Part shown: in pieces, positions 1 through 8,205 of the stretch | Layout: every line of letters starts with the position of its first letter | How positions within the stretch are numbered: position 1 is the first letter of the stretch | Program-made: the position numbers and the translations under genes | The notes under the pieces: generated by a model | Databases searched by the model: none | The model's input: the letters and a program-made list of their open reading frames with translations, nothing else | Told to the model about the DNA's origin: nothing | NCBI RefSeq assembly: GCF_017639205.1 | Contig: NZ_CP071139.1 | Span: 124,001-188,000 of the forward strand | Direction of reading: 5' to 3' | DNA length: 64,000 bases | Source of the DNA: Streptomyces nojiriensis | GTDB taxonomy: Bacteria > Actinomycetota > Actinomycetes > Streptomycetales > Streptomycetaceae

Positions 1-148
1 CCTGTCCGACGACCCCGAGGGGACCCCCTGCCTGATGTCCATATGTCCATATGGACTTCGATCGATCGCCGCGGCCGCCACGCCGCTGGGCCCCGGCCAT
101 CGCTGACCGGCGAGCGCACCGGGCCGGGATCCGCTCCGGCGCGTGCCG
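1..148. other. window edge, no gene supported
   Basis: No convincing gene is seen here. One plus-strand frame is open from base 2 to a TGA at 104-106 and could be the tail of a gene starting outside the window, but its composition does not support this. Bases 36-55 hold TCCATATG twice, the second copy being part of the palindrome TCCATATGGA. I infer no function for it. Confidence 0.5.
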
Positions 149-739
149 TTACCCGTCCCGCGCGGTCAGGAGCAGGACCTGGGCCTTGGAGCGGGTGGTG
201 CCGAGCGCGGTGGCCACCGCTTCGGCGGACATGCCGTCGTCGCACAGCGCGCCGGCGGCCGTCCGGCCCGCCCGGGCCGCCATCCGCTCCAGCACACCGG
301 CGGCGCGCAACGCGGCCAGCGGCGCGTCCGCGGCCGTGGCGGTCAGCTGCCCGGCCATCGCGGCCAGGAGCGCGGCCAGCGGCTCGGGCAGCGGTACCGC
401 CCTGTCGCGGACGACGGACAGGTGCGCGGTCCAGTCCGCGAGCGGTCCCGCCAGGTCGACGTCCGCCTCGTACAGGGGCTGGTCGCCGATCGTCGCCCAG
501 TCCAGCGGATACTCGGCGGCGCCGCGCCATCCGCATGCGCACACGGCCCTGAGGGCCTCGGCGCGCGGGCGGCGGGCCCGGCCGTCGTAGGCCGACCAGT
601 GCGTGGTCGACGGCACGTCCGGACCGCTCCCGACATCGAAGTACGCCGGGCCCGGTTCGCTGCCGCCGACGAGTACACCTGCCGCGCCCGCGTGCGCGTC
701 CCCGAAGTCCACCGTCCACCAGTCCCAGTCCACGAGCAC
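149..739 (-). CDS. hypothetical protein with C-terminal HTH-like helix
   Basis: This is a protein of about 196 aa that I do not recognise. The start chosen is the GTG at 739, because GGAGAAGG lies just upstream; a second GTG at 733 is equally usable, while the longer frame to 835 has an unlikely Arg/Gly-rich N-terminus. The N-terminal half is acidic and aromatic (DWDWWTVDFGD). A CACGWRG motif near the middle recalls a short Cys-containing segment seen in many Streptomyces hypotheticals. The last 30 residues (GMSAEAVATALGTTRSKAQ) look like the recognition part of a helix-turn-helix. It stands alone, with the PASTA lipoprotein gene upstream on the same strand. DNA binding is only an inference. 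Confidence 0.7.
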   Translation of the reverse strand: MLVDWDWWTVDFGDAHAGAAGVLVGGSEPGPAYFDVGSGPDVPSTTHWSAYDGRARRPRAEALRAVCACGWRGAAEYPLDWATIGDQPLYEADVDLAGPLADWTAHLSVVRDRAVPLPEPLAALLAAMAGQLTATAADAPLAALRAAGVLERMAARAGRTAAGALCDDGMSAEAVATALGTTRSKAQVLLLTARDG

Positions 740-917
740 ACCGCCTTCTCCCCGGTCCCGCCGACAGACCGGCCGGATCCCGACTGCGACCCTGCCCCGC
801 CCGCGCACCCGCCCACACCCCGGCGACCCCAACAACCGATGCCGTTGGATCCCGGGCCTGGAGCCGGGACCACGATCCGTGAACAGAGCCGGCCGGTACG
901 GGCGTTCGGCCCTGCTG

Positions 918-1547
918 CTATGGGCAGGACTCCTCCGTCTTGGCGACGGTGAAGGCGACCGGCTGTCCGGTCAGCGCGGTCCCCGGCTTCGGGTCCTGGG
1001 AGCAGACCTTCCAGTTCGACTCCTGGAGGACCATGCGGCCCTGCAGCGCGTCCTTCACCGTGATGCTCGCGTTGGAGGGCAGCGCGCCGCGGACCGCCTT
1101 CATGCCCTGCCCGGTGAAGTCCGGCATGGTGCTGCCGGCCGGCTTCGGAGCGGGCGCGTCGGCGACCGGGCAGGACTCCTCCAGCTTCACGGCGCCGAAG
1201 TCCACGGTGGTGCTCGTGTCGACGTTCGCACCGGCGGCAGGGGTCTGGCTGCAGACCTTCCAGTTCCGGTCGAGGGCCTGGAGCCGGTCGCGGCCGAGGG
1301 CGTCGTGGGACTTGAGGAGGACGAACCCGGCCGCCTGCGCTTCGTCCTGGGCGGTCTGGAGGCCCTTGCCGACGAAGCCGGGAAGGGTGGCGGTCTTCGC
1401 TGCGGGCGCGGAGCCGGCCGGCGCCGGGGCGGCGGGCGTGCCGGGGGCGGCGGGCTTGGCGGTGTCGGTGGTCTGCGGGTTGCAGGCGGTGAGGGCGAGA
1501 AGGGCTGCAGCCGTGGCGGCGAGGGTGGCGGTGCGGTGTGTGCGCAT
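918..1547 (-). CDS. secreted lipoprotein with two PASTA-like repeats
   Basis: This 209-aa protein begins at the ATG at 1547. A basic N-terminus (MRTHRT) and hydrophobic stretch end in a lipobox LTAC with Cys22 as the likely lipidation site. A Pro/Ala-rich linker follows. Two related repeats, about residues 53-125 and 135-209, each contain NWKVCSQ and end in EESCP, so each carries two cysteines that may pair. The spacing and the TLPGFVGKGLQTAQ start resemble PASTA domains, which bind muropeptides or act as extracellular spacers. It probably sits on the outer face of the membrane. There is no kinase or penicillin-binding domain, so a sensing role is speculative. Confidence 0.85.
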   Translation of the reverse strand: MRTHRTATLAATAAALLALTACNPQTTDTAKPAAPGTPAAPAPAGSAPAAKTATLPGFVGKGLQTAQDEAQAAGFVLLKSHDALGRDRLQALDRNWKVCSQTPAAGANVDTSTTVDFGAVKLEESCPVADAPAPKPAGSTMPDFTGQGMKAVRGALPSNASITVKDALQGRMVLQESNWKVCSQDPKPGTALTGQPVAFTVAKTEESCP

Positions 1548-1605
1548 CGCGCCATGGTGGCCGACGTGTACGGGGCGTGAGGTGGCTGTGACGCTCCTGT
1601 GACGC

Positions 1606-1636
1606 GCGAAAGCCCGCCGAGGTGGCGGGACTTCGC
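1606..1636. terminator. hairpin between the Clp-N and PASTA genes
   Basis: Arms GCGAAAGCCCGCC (1606-1618) and GGCGGGACTTCGC (1624-1636) pair at 11 of 13 positions around a 5-nt loop. The hairpin lies downstream of the Clp-N gene and upstream of the PASTA gene, both on the minus strand. There is no U-tract, as is usual in Streptomyces. It could stop read-through between the two genes. Confidence 0.5.
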
Positions 1637-1822
1637 ACATCGGCCGCCAGGGCTTGCCGGGTCGGCGGGTCGTTCGGAACCGGCGGTGAGGGCTGCGGCG
1701 GGGACCGGCGGAGGGTCGGTGCAGGCGCCGGCCGCGGGCTGACGAGCGCGGCAGACCCTTCCGACTCCCGTCACCGGCGCGGCGCGTGCACGAGGCGGTC
1801 CGGCCCGCCAGCGCAGGTGCGG

Positions 1823-2791
1823 TCAGGGGCCGGCGGGGCGCCGGAGAGCGGCCGGGTCCACGTCGAGCGCGGCCAGCAGCCGGACGCTGCGGTTTCCCGG
1901 CTCGCTGAGCAGCCGGTCCAGCAGCCCGGAGGTGCCGCCGGCCATCGTGTCCTTGAGCAGCTCGCGCGGTGGCACCGTGTCCTGGCCGAGGTCTGCGCTC
2001 GCCATCACCGCACTCGCCCGTGCGTGGTCCACCCCGGCCCCGACCAGGACCCGGCCGCCGTCGTAGTCGGCCTTGGCCTCCTTCGCCAGGTGCGGATAGG
2101 CCTGCGCGACCGCGTACGTCCGCAGCATGCCCAGGAGGACGTCGTCGGTGCGGACCTTCCCGCGGTGTGCTCCGGCAAGTTCCCCGGCCTCCAGGCGCGC
2201 CCACAGCACCGGGTGCGCCGCGGCGTTCATCGGCATCACCCTGACCAGCAGCGTCGACCAGAACTGCCCCAGCTCACGCGGCTTGTAGCGGCGGCGGCCC
2301 ACCAGGGCGTCGCGGGTGGAGCGCAGCTCCGGCGGGACGGCGTCCTGCACGGCGGGGACCCGTCCCGACCGCACGGCCTGCCGCAGCGCGGCCGTGTCGA
2401 CCCCGCATCCGTCGAGGTAGCGCACCGCCCCGCAGGACGGGTCGTCCAGGATGGCCGCCAGCAGATCGGCCGGGGAGCGCTCGACGCCGCGACCGGTCAC
2501 GGACGGGTGTTCCCGGCACCGGGCGAGCGCCGCTGCCCCGGCGGTGCTGAGCGTGAGCGGGCGGCCCTCCTGCCCGGCCGGTGCGACCTCGGCCCTTCCG
2601 GGTTCCTCGTCCATCTTCCCGACGCCCCGGCGGATCACGTGCGGTGTGAGGTCGTACGGGGCGAGGAACTCCTGGACCCGGTCGTCCTTGCCGATGCAGG
2701 CCAGCAGGGTGTGTGTGCTGACGTGGCGTCTTGCGTAGACCGGGCCGAGCGCGGTGAGCAGGGCCTGGTCGGCGCGGAAGTCTGAGGTCAT
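1823..2791 (-). CDS. Clp N-terminal (ClpR) domain protein
   Basis: This 322-aa protein has two separate Clp-N-type repeat regions, seen as STHTLLACIGKDD near residue 26 and SPADLLAAILDDPSCGA near residue 105. The second half has similar helical segments (RTDDVLLGMLRTYAVA). Clp-N repeats normally sit at the front of ClpA/ClpB/ClpC unfoldases and bind substrates or adaptors. Here no AAA+ Walker motifs follow, so it is a stand-alone Clp-N protein, as found in actinobacteria next to sensors. A role as adaptor or decoy for ClpC is possible but unproven. The start at 2791 follows AGGATCTTCCGC. Three 22-bp direct repeats lie 48 bp upstream. Confidence 0.75.
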   Translation of the reverse strand: MTSDFRADQALLTALGPVYARRHVSTHTLLACIGKDDRVQEFLAPYDLTPHVIRRGVGKMDEEPGRAEVAPAGQEGRPLTLSTAGAAALARCREHPSVTGRGVERSPADLLAAILDDPSCGAVRYLDGCGVDTAALRQAVRSGRVPAVQDAVPPELRSTRDALVGRRRYKPRELGQFWSTLLVRVMPMNAAAHPVLWARLEAGELAGAHRGKVRTDDVLLGMLRTYAVAQAYPHLAKEAKADYDGGRVLVGAGVDHARASAVMASADLGQDTVPPRELLKDTMAGGTSGLLDRLLSEPGNRSVRLLAALDVDPAALRRPAGP

Positions 2792-2838
2792 GCGGAAGAT
2801 CCTGGCCGGGGCGCAGGGGTGTTGCGTCAGCCCACGGT

Positions 2839-2904
2839 CGGAATCGGGTGCGAGGAATGCCGGAAATCGGTGCGACGAAAGTTGGAAACCGGTGCGACGA
2901 AAGG
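2839..2904. repeat. three 22-bp direct repeats upstream of Clp-N gene
   Basis: Three adjacent imperfect 22-bp copies lie at 2839-2860, 2861-2882 and 2883-2904. They share the pattern YGGAAnYSGGTGCGAnGAA; copies 2 and 3 are nearly identical. They sit just ahead of the Clp-N gene on its promoter side, in the gap behind the lanthipeptide exporter. A multi-site operator is the natural reading, but it has not been tested. Confidence 0.6.
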
Positions 2905-3001
2905 GGGAGTCACGGCGCGGGCTTCGCCGAGGGCCTCGCGGCTGCGATCGGGCGGGCCGCGCGTACCGGCCGGGGTCTGCGTTCGGTCCCTCGGCTGCCG
3001 G

Positions 3002-3883
3002 TCATTCGGGGCGGCTGAAGCGGTGGGCGGCCCAGAGCAGGGCCATGACTCCGCCGGCCAGCAGGAGGGCGCCTTCCAGGAGCAGGGGAGGTTGCCGGCC
3101 GAACCAGTCGAGGCCGGCGGTGGCCGCCTGGTCCGGTACCCGTAGCGCGATGCAGCGGCGGAGCAGGTCGACTCCGTAGGCGAGCGGGTTGGCGGCGGCC
3201 AGCGCGTGGGCCCAGCCCGGGAGGTTCTCGATCGGGAAGAAGCCTCCGGACAGGAACAGCAGCGGCATCATCACCAGGCCGAGCAGCATGTGGAAGATCT
3301 CGGGCCGGCCCAGGGTCACGGCGAGGGCCAGGGACAGGGCCGTGATGGTGAAGGAGGTGAGGATCATGCCGACGAGGAGCAGCGCCAGGAGGAGCGGGTC
3401 GTAGGGCAGGCCGACGGTGCCGGCCAGGCCGAGCAGGACGGCGCCCTGGACCGTGGAGACGATGGTGCCGCCGGCGCAGCTTCCGAGGAGCAGGGTGGAC
3501 CGGCTGACCGGGGCCATGAGGAGTTCACGCAGGTAGCCGCTCTGCCGGTCGGTGATCAGGCGGATGCCGACCATGATGGCCGGCGTCTGCACCGTCATCA
3601 TCAGCATGCCGGGGAACAGGTAGGTCTGGTAGCCGACGCCCAGCGAGGAGTTGGGGATCAGGGCGGCGAGACCGCCCCCCAGGACGAAGAGGTAGAGCAC
3701 CGGCTGGAGCAGCATCAGGGCGGTGTGGGCGGGTTGGGAGGACAGGCGCAGCAGATCGCGGTAGATCAGGGCGTGGACCGCGCGCAGTTCGTGGCGCAGG
3801 GGGGTCCCCGGCTCCCGGCCGGTGGCGGGGGCGTCGGGGGTGCCGGCGGAGGTGTCCGGGGCCGGGACGGCGGGTGCGGTCAT
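3002..3883 (-). CDS. ABC-2 type exporter permease of the lanthipeptide cluster (LanH-like)
   Basis: This 293-aa membrane protein belongs to the ABC-2 family. A Pro/Ala/Thr-rich cytoplasmic lead of about 45 residues is followed by six predicted membrane helices, starting near TALMLLQPVLYLFVLGGGL and ending near LLLEGALLLAGGVMALLWA. The GFFPIENLPGWA segment between late helices is typical of drug/antibiotic exporter permeases of the DrrB/NodJ type. Its ATG overlaps the ATPase stop by four bases (ATGA), so the two are translationally coupled. By position it is the membrane half of the exporter for the cluster's lanthipeptide, matching the LanT/LanH pair of class IV clusters. Self-protection is a possible second role. 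Confidence 0.9.
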   Translation of the reverse strand: MTAPAVPAPDTSAGTPDAPATGREPGTPLRHELRAVHALIYRDLLRLSSQPAHTALMLLQPVLYLFVLGGGLAALIPNSSLGVGYQTYLFPGMLMMTVQTPAIMVGIRLITDRQSGYLRELLMAPVSRSTLLLGSCAGGTIVSTVQGAVLLGLAGTVGLPYDPLLLALLLVGMILTSFTITALSLALAVTLGRPEIFHMLLGLVMMPLLFLSGGFFPIENLPGWAHALAAANPLAYGVDLLRRCIALRVPDQAATAGLDWFGRQPPLLLEGALLLAGGVMALLWAAHRFSRPE

Positions 3884-4995
3884 GGGGCCTCCTGGTTCGC
3901 TGCCGTGGTCGCGCTCGGGGTGGGAGCGGCCGGCTTCGGGTGGGGCCGGGGGGTGTGGATGCTGCGGCCGGTGTGGTGGAAGAAGACGTCGTCGAGGGTC
4001 GGCGGGGTCGCGGACGCGGCGTGCACCGCGATGCCGTGGGCTTCCAGTGCCGCGCACAGGCGGGGAATCCAGGCGCTGCCGTCGGGCACCCTCAGGGTCA
4101 CGCCTTCGGTGTCCAGGGTGACGGCGAGTCCCGGCGGTGCGGTCCGGCCCACGACGTGGCGTGCCGCTGCGTCGTCGCCGGTGCGCAGCACCACCCGGTC
4201 GTCTCCGATCGCGGCCTTCAGGGCGAGGGGGGTGCCCTGTGTCACGAGCCGGCCGTGGTCGATGATGCCGAGGCGGTCGCAGTTCTCCGCCTCTTCCAGG
4301 TAGTGGGTGGTGACGAAGAGCGTGCTGCCGTGCCGGTCGCGCAGTGCGCGCAGGTGCTCCCAGACCTGGGCTCGGGCGTGTGGGTCGAGTCCGGTGGTCG
4401 GCTCGTCGAGGAACAGGACCCGGGGTGCGTGGAGCAGGCCGCGGGCGAGCTCGAGGCGGCGTCGCATGCCTCCGGACAGGGTGCGTACCGGGGCGCGCCG
4501 GCGGTCGGCCAGTCCGACCATCTCCAGGGTCTCGGTGGTGCGCAGGCGGGCGTGGCGGCGGCGCAGTCCGTAGAGGCGTGCGTGGATGTGCAGGTTCTGT
4601 TCGGCTGTCAGGTCCGGGTCCAGGGCGCTGTGCTGGAAGAGCATCCCGACCAGTCTTCGTACCTGCTGGGGGTGGCGCAGTACGTCGACGCCGGCCACCG
4701 TGGCCTGTCCGGCGGTGGGGCGGGCCAGGGCGCACAGGAGGGCGAGGGTGGTGGACTTCCCCGCGCCGTTGGGGCCGAGGAAGGCGAAGGTTTCGCCTTG
4801 GAGGACGTCCAGGTCCAGGCCGCGGACGGCGTGGGTGGTGGTCCCGTCCGGACCCTCGTAGCTCTTGAACAGGCCGCGCGTGCTGATGGCGTGGACGGGC
4901 GGGGCGGCGGCGGACGGTGTGGTGTCCGGGTGGGTGGGGGCGGCGGTCAGGAGGGTTGCCCGGGTGCGGGCGTCGTCCGCGGCAGGTGGCTGCAT
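3880..4995 (-). CDS. ABC transporter ATPase of the lanthipeptide cluster (LanT-like)
   Basis: This 371-aa ATPase is of the DrrA/CcmA type. Walker A GPNGAGKST lies at about residues 74-82, the signature LSGGM and Walker B VLFLDEP follow in normal order, and the switch histidine is in VTTHYLEEAE. An N-terminal extension of about 35 residues and a C-terminal domain of about 100 residues ending in a Pro/Ala-rich tail are typical of this exporter group. It has no C39 peptidase domain, so leader removal must be done elsewhere. It lies 106 nt downstream of the precursor gene, behind a strong hairpin, and overlaps the permease gene. Confidence 0.93.
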   Translation of the reverse strand: MQPPAADDARTRATLLTAAPTHPDTTPSAAAPPVHAISTRGLFKSYEGPDGTTTHAVRGLDLDVLQGETFAFLGPNGAGKSTTLALLCALARPTAGQATVAGVDVLRHPQQVRRLVGMLFQHSALDPDLTAEQNLHIHARLYGLRRRHARLRTTETLEMVGLADRRRAPVRTLSGGMRRRLELARGLLHAPRVLFLDEPTTGLDPHARAQVWEHLRALRDRHGSTLFVTTHYLEEAENCDRLGIIDHGRLVTQGTPLALKAAIGDDRVVLRTGDDAAARHVVGRTAPPGLAVTLDTEGVTLRVPDGSAWIPRLCAALEAHGIAVHAASATPPTLDDVFFHHTGRSIHTPRPHPKPAAPTPSATTAANQEAP

Positions 4996-5053
4996 GGTCG
5001 GGTCCTCGTCTACGGGGGTGTCGTGCGCAGGCGTGCCGGCCGCGGCGGCCTCG

Positions 5054-5093
5054 CTCCGTCCGGTGGCTGCCCGGGGGCGGCCACCGGACGGAG
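5054..5093. terminator. perfect 14-bp hairpin after the lanthipeptide precursor gene
   Basis: CTCCGTCCGGTGGC (5054-5067) and its exact complement (5080-5093) enclose a 12-nt loop. The stem begins 8 nt after the precursor stop codon and before the exporter genes. This is the usual place for a partial terminator or mRNA-stabilising hairpin that raises precursor expression over the downstream genes. Confidence 0.8.
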
Positions 5094-5101
5094 GTCGTCG
5101 G

Positions 5102-5257
5102 CTAGGCGCAGCTGATGCCGATACAGACGGTGTTGAGGAGCGTCAGCAGGCCGACGCACTCGCAGGTCGCGGCGAACGGCGCGCCGTCGACGCCGACCGG
5201 GTCGGTCTCCGGAAGGGCGTGCAGGTGGGCGAGCAGGGTGAGGTCCTGGTTCTCCAT
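5102..5257 (-). CDS. class IV lanthipeptide precursor (venezuelin-like)
   Basis: This 51-aa ORF starts at the ATG at 5257 behind AGAAGGAGA, an excellent ribosome site. The N-terminal leader (MENQDLTLLAHLHALPETD) is acidic and helical. The C-terminal core is rich in Cys and Thr: TCEC at 31-34, a TLLNTVC segment at 39-45, and ISCA at the end. It contains Cys32, 34, 45 and 50 and Thr31, 39, 43 plus Ser49 as dehydration sites, which allows up to four rings. It lies directly after the LanL gene and before the exporter. From memory the core is the same type as venezuelin (VenA); the exact match was not checked. No protease gene is nearby for leader removal. Confidence 0.93.
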   Translation of the reverse strand: MENQDLTLLAHLHALPETDPVGVDGAPFAATCECVGLLTLLNTVCIGISCA

Positions 5258-5302
5258 GACATTCTCCTTCTCTGAGCGGTTGCGACAGGGGGTCCCTGTC
5301 GC

Positions 5303-7990
5303 TCAGCCCGGCTGTTGGACCATCCAGTGCCGGGAGTCTGTGTGGCGGGTCCGCAGGAGGAAGGCCAGGATTCCTGCGGATCCGTCGCTCCAGCTCGTCG
5401 AGACGTCCCCGTATTCGTTGGGGAAGACGACGTGGCTGTCGCGGTGGGCCCGTTCGGAGACGATGAGACGGGCCAGGTCGTCGGCCATCGCGCGGTAGGC
5501 GGGGTCCCCGGTGGCGTCGGCCATGTCGAGGAGGAAGTCGCCGTTGCCCGCCAGCCCGTGGCACTGGGCGAGGGCGGCGCGGGAGGCGCGCTCCATGACG
5601 GCGTGTGTGGCGCCGCGGGCGAGATCGCCGAACCGTTTGTCCCCGGTGCGCTGCCAGAGGCGGATCAGGAACGAGCCGATGCCGGCCGAGCCGTGGCACC
5701 AGTACGGGGCCGTGGGCACGTCCGTGGCCTGGGCCGGCCACTGGGCCGCCCGGCCGACCATCACGGCGTTGGCCACCAGGTGCTCTCCCGCCGCCACGGC
5801 CAGTTCCAGGTGGTGCGGGCGGTGGGAGACGGCTGCGGCCGTGAGGAGGAAGAAGCCGATGCCGGAGGTTCCGTGCGCGAAGCCGAGGTAGCGTTTGCCG
5901 GCCTCCGTGGAGACGGCTTCGGCGGGGACCGGCCAGCTGACGCCGGACGGCTCGGGCTGTGCGGCGGCGGCGAGCCGGTCGGCCGCGTCGGCGACCAGCT
6001 CGGCCAGGCGCGGGTCGCCGGTACGGTGCCACAGGTGGGCGGCGGCGAGTCCGCTGCCCGCGGAGCCGTGGGTGATGTCGTGGCTGGGTGTCGGTTCCAG
6101 CGGGGCGAGTGCCAGGGCCAGCGCGTGGTCGGTGAGCGCGCGGTCGTCGATGGCGCGTCCGGCGTCGTACAGCGACCAGGCGATTCCGCGGCCGCCGAAG
6201 TGCAGGCCCGGGCGGATGGAGCGGGTGTCGGTACGGGCGGCGATCCAGTGGCCGGCGGTGGCGATCAGGTCGGGCAGGCGCGGGTCGCCGGTGAGTTCGA
6301 AGTAGCGGGTCAGGACCGCCAGCGCGCCTGCCGCGCCTTGCTGCACGGTGCAGGGGTCGGTCTCCCCGGCGAGGGTGGACACGGGCCACAGCCGCCGGTC
6401 GTCGGCGGGGGTCATGGAATCGACGAGGTGGTCCACCATGCCGGTGATCGCGGTGTGTGTCGCGGCGTGTGTCGCGGGGTGCGGCTCGTCCGCCCGCGTC
6501 GTTCCGGTGCCGGGGTGCACCGGCCGGCGCGCCGGGTCCGTCCCGCGCAGTGCCTCACGTGCCCTGGCGGGGTCCCAGCGCTCGCCGGGATCGTCCTTCA
6601 TCAGCCCGAGGATCATCTCCGGCAGGCCGTCCGGCAGGTGCAGCGTCGCGGCGCAGGCGGTCAGCCATTCGGCGAAGCGCTGCTCGGCCGGCCTGGTGGC
6701 CGGCTCCTCGGGCAGGAGGTTGGGTACCTTCCCGCCGAGCACGAAGCACACGGTGGCGCCGAGGCTGTAGTAGTCGGCGGTCGGGGAGACGGGGGCGTCC
6801 AGCAGGCGCTCGGGGGCGCTGAAGCCGGGGGTTCCCACCTGGGTGGGGAGCGTGGCGTCGTCCGCCAGGGCGGCGAGCTCCAGGTCGATGAGGCGCAGTT
6901 CGCCGTCGGGGCGGACCATGACGTTGCCGGGTGTGAAGTCCCTCAGTACGCAGCCGTGGGCGTGGGCCGCCGCGACGAGGTCCACCAGGCGCCGGACCTG
7001 GGCGAGTGCGTCCGCTCGGTAGCGTTCGCTGCCGGCGTCGCGGAAGCGTTCGGCGACCCAGGTGCGCAGGGGTACGCCCGGCACTTCCTCCTGGGCGAGG
7101 AACAGGTGTCCGCCCGCTTCGAACAGGGCGAGCGGTTCGGGTGCCAGTCCCGTGCCCTTGAGCTTCTCCAGCGTCCTGGCCTCGGCCCGCAGCCAGTCGC
7201 GTACGTCGGAGCCGGACGCGTCGCCCTCGACGTGCGGCCGGGCCTCCTTGATCACCACGGGTGCGCCCGTGGTGATGTCCGTTCCCCGGTAGACGCCGCC
7301 CTTGTTGGTGTGGCGGATCGCCTCCCGTACCGAGAACCGGCCGCCGAGCAGCACCGGGTTGCCCGCCGCCTTCTCCTGTTGCGGTGGAAGCGGTACCGAG
7401 GCGGGGAAGGGGCTGACCGCCCAGGGGGGCGGGGAGTACTGACCGGTGCGCTTGTCCTCCACGGGGTTGCCGTCGGGGTCCTCGATGAACCACACCAGCA
7501 GGCCCTGGTCCGACAGCCGCCGGCGGCCGACGAAGGCGCCGTAGCGGTAGTGCACGAGACTGTGCGGGGCGTACGGCTGGTCGGACAGGATCCGGGGGCC
7601 GGCCAGTCCTGCCGTGGCCTTGTGCAGTGCGAGTGCTATTCGGGCCGCGTCGTCGTCGGAGGGCGGGTAGATGGTGATGAACTTGCCCGAGCTCCCCCGT
7701 GGCGTGGCCCGGGAATTGAGTGCGCTCACCTGTTCGAGTGACCGGACGAATTTGAAAGCGGCCTCTTCGCCCAGCAGCACGTCCAGGGCTTTTACGAGGA
7801 CTTCCGGTGCGGAGGCGGCGGTTGCGGACACATGCAGTTTCCAGCCCTGCGTACGTCGTATTCCGGAGTGATGCGTGAGGCGGCACCACATTTCGTCCGC
7901 GTCGGCCGTCCAACGCTTTTCCGTACCTGTGGTCCGCAGCGCCCGGCGGAGCAGACTTTCGAGGTCGACTTCGGTTGCGTGGCTCGTCAT
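5303..7990 (-). CDS. lanL: class IV lanthipeptide synthetase LanL
   Basis: This 895-aa enzyme phosphorylates Ser/Thr of the precursor, eliminates phosphate to give dehydro residues and closes lanthionine rings. Residues 1-200 form the phospho-Ser/Thr lyase part. Residues 215-490 form a protein-kinase-like domain with the lysine segment VVIKEARP, the catalytic loop LRDFTPGNV and the metal-binding LIDLE. Residues 520-895 form the LanC-like cyclase with GxxG repeats (HGSAG, HGTSG). Zinc ligands are present: Cys765 in WCHGSAG, and Cys810-His811 in QCHGLAG. Intact zinc ligands separate class IV (LanL) from class III (LanKC), which lacks them. The ATG at 7990 follows GAGAGGGA; a TTG at 8005 is a less likely start. 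The precursor gene begins 45 nt downstream. Confidence 0.95.
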   Translation of the reverse strand: MTSHATEVDLESLLRRALRTTGTEKRWTADADEMWCRLTHHSGIRRTQGWKLHVSATAASAPEVLVKALDVLLGEEAAFKFVRSLEQVSALNSRATPRGSSGKFITIYPPSDDDAARIALALHKATAGLAGPRILSDQPYAPHSLVHYRYGAFVGRRRLSDQGLLVWFIEDPDGNPVEDKRTGQYSPPPWAVSPFPASVPLPPQQEKAAGNPVLLGGRFSVREAIRHTNKGGVYRGTDITTGAPVVIKEARPHVEGDASGSDVRDWLRAEARTLEKLKGTGLAPEPLALFEAGGHLFLAQEEVPGVPLRTWVAERFRDAGSERYRADALAQVRRLVDLVAAAHAHGCVLRDFTPGNVMVRPDGELRLIDLELAALADDATLPTQVGTPGFSAPERLLDAPVSPTADYYSLGATVCFVLGGKVPNLLPEEPATRPAEQRFAEWLTACAATLHLPDGLPEMILGLMKDDPGERWDPARAREALRGTDPARRPVHPGTGTTRADEPHPATHAATHTAITGMVDHLVDSMTPADDRRLWPVSTLAGETDPCTVQQGAAGALAVLTRYFELTGDPRLPDLIATAGHWIAARTDTRSIRPGLHFGGRGIAWSLYDAGRAIDDRALTDHALALALAPLEPTPSHDITHGSAGSGLAAAHLWHRTGDPRLAELVADAADRLAAAAQPEPSGVSWPVPAEAVSTEAGKRYLGFAHGTSGIGFFLLTAAAVSHRPHHLELAVAAGEHLVANAVMVGRAAQWPAQATDVPTAPYWCHGSAGIGSFLIRLWQRTGDKRFGDLARGATHAVMERASRAALAQCHGLAGNGDFLLDMADATGDPAYRAMADDLARLIVSERAHRDSHVVFPNEYGDVSTSWSDGSAGILAFLLRTRHTDSRHWMVQQPG

Positions 7991-8025
7991 GCGTGTCCCT
8001 CTCAACGGTGAGAACCGCTGGTTGG

Positions 8026-8055
8026 AATATGCCTTCGGTAAGAAGAAACGTACAA
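8026..8055 (-). promoter_or_regulatory. candidate promoter of the lanthipeptide operon
   Basis: Read on the minus strand, TTGTAC (8055-8050) and CATATT (8031-8026) are separated by 18 bp and lie 36 bp or more before the synthetase ATG. This resembles a vegetative sigma promoter in an otherwise lower-GC stretch. It is the best candidate by eye only. Confidence 0.35.
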
Positions 8056-8142
8056 CGTGCGCCCGGCGGCGGTCAGTTGATTCGGCGAGCGCACAGAGGT
8101 GTTGCGACGGTGGATGGCGTGGTCCGGCGTGAATGGAGGCGC

Positions 8143-8205
8143 ATGGGCATCACCGGAACGGAAATGCTCCGCCTGTTCGATGAAATGAACCCTCGCACTC
8201 GGTAG
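8143..8205 (+). CDS. possible 20-aa micro-ORF with strong ribosome site
   Basis: An ATG at 8143 is preceded by AATGGAGGCGC, a near-ideal Shine-Dalgarno at good spacing, and opens a 20-codon frame ending in TAG. The peptide begins MGITGTEMLRLFDEMN and looks amphipathic. It is divergent from the lanthipeptide operon and lies in a low-GC island, where third-position bias cannot be judged. It may be a real small peptide, a remnant, or chance. I do not recognise it. Confidence 0.3.
   Translation: MGITGTEMLRLFDEMNPRTR

Noticed and set aside
2..106. Possible 3' end of a plus-strand gene at the left edge
   Set aside because: Only about 35 codons, no family signal, and the composition after base 60 looks non-coding. 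It cannot be supported from the window alone.
5102..5257. Class III (labionin) precursor instead of class IV
   Set aside because: The Ser/Thr-X2-Ser/Thr-X3-Cys labionin spacing is absent, and the synthetase has intact zinc ligands, which class III enzymes lack.
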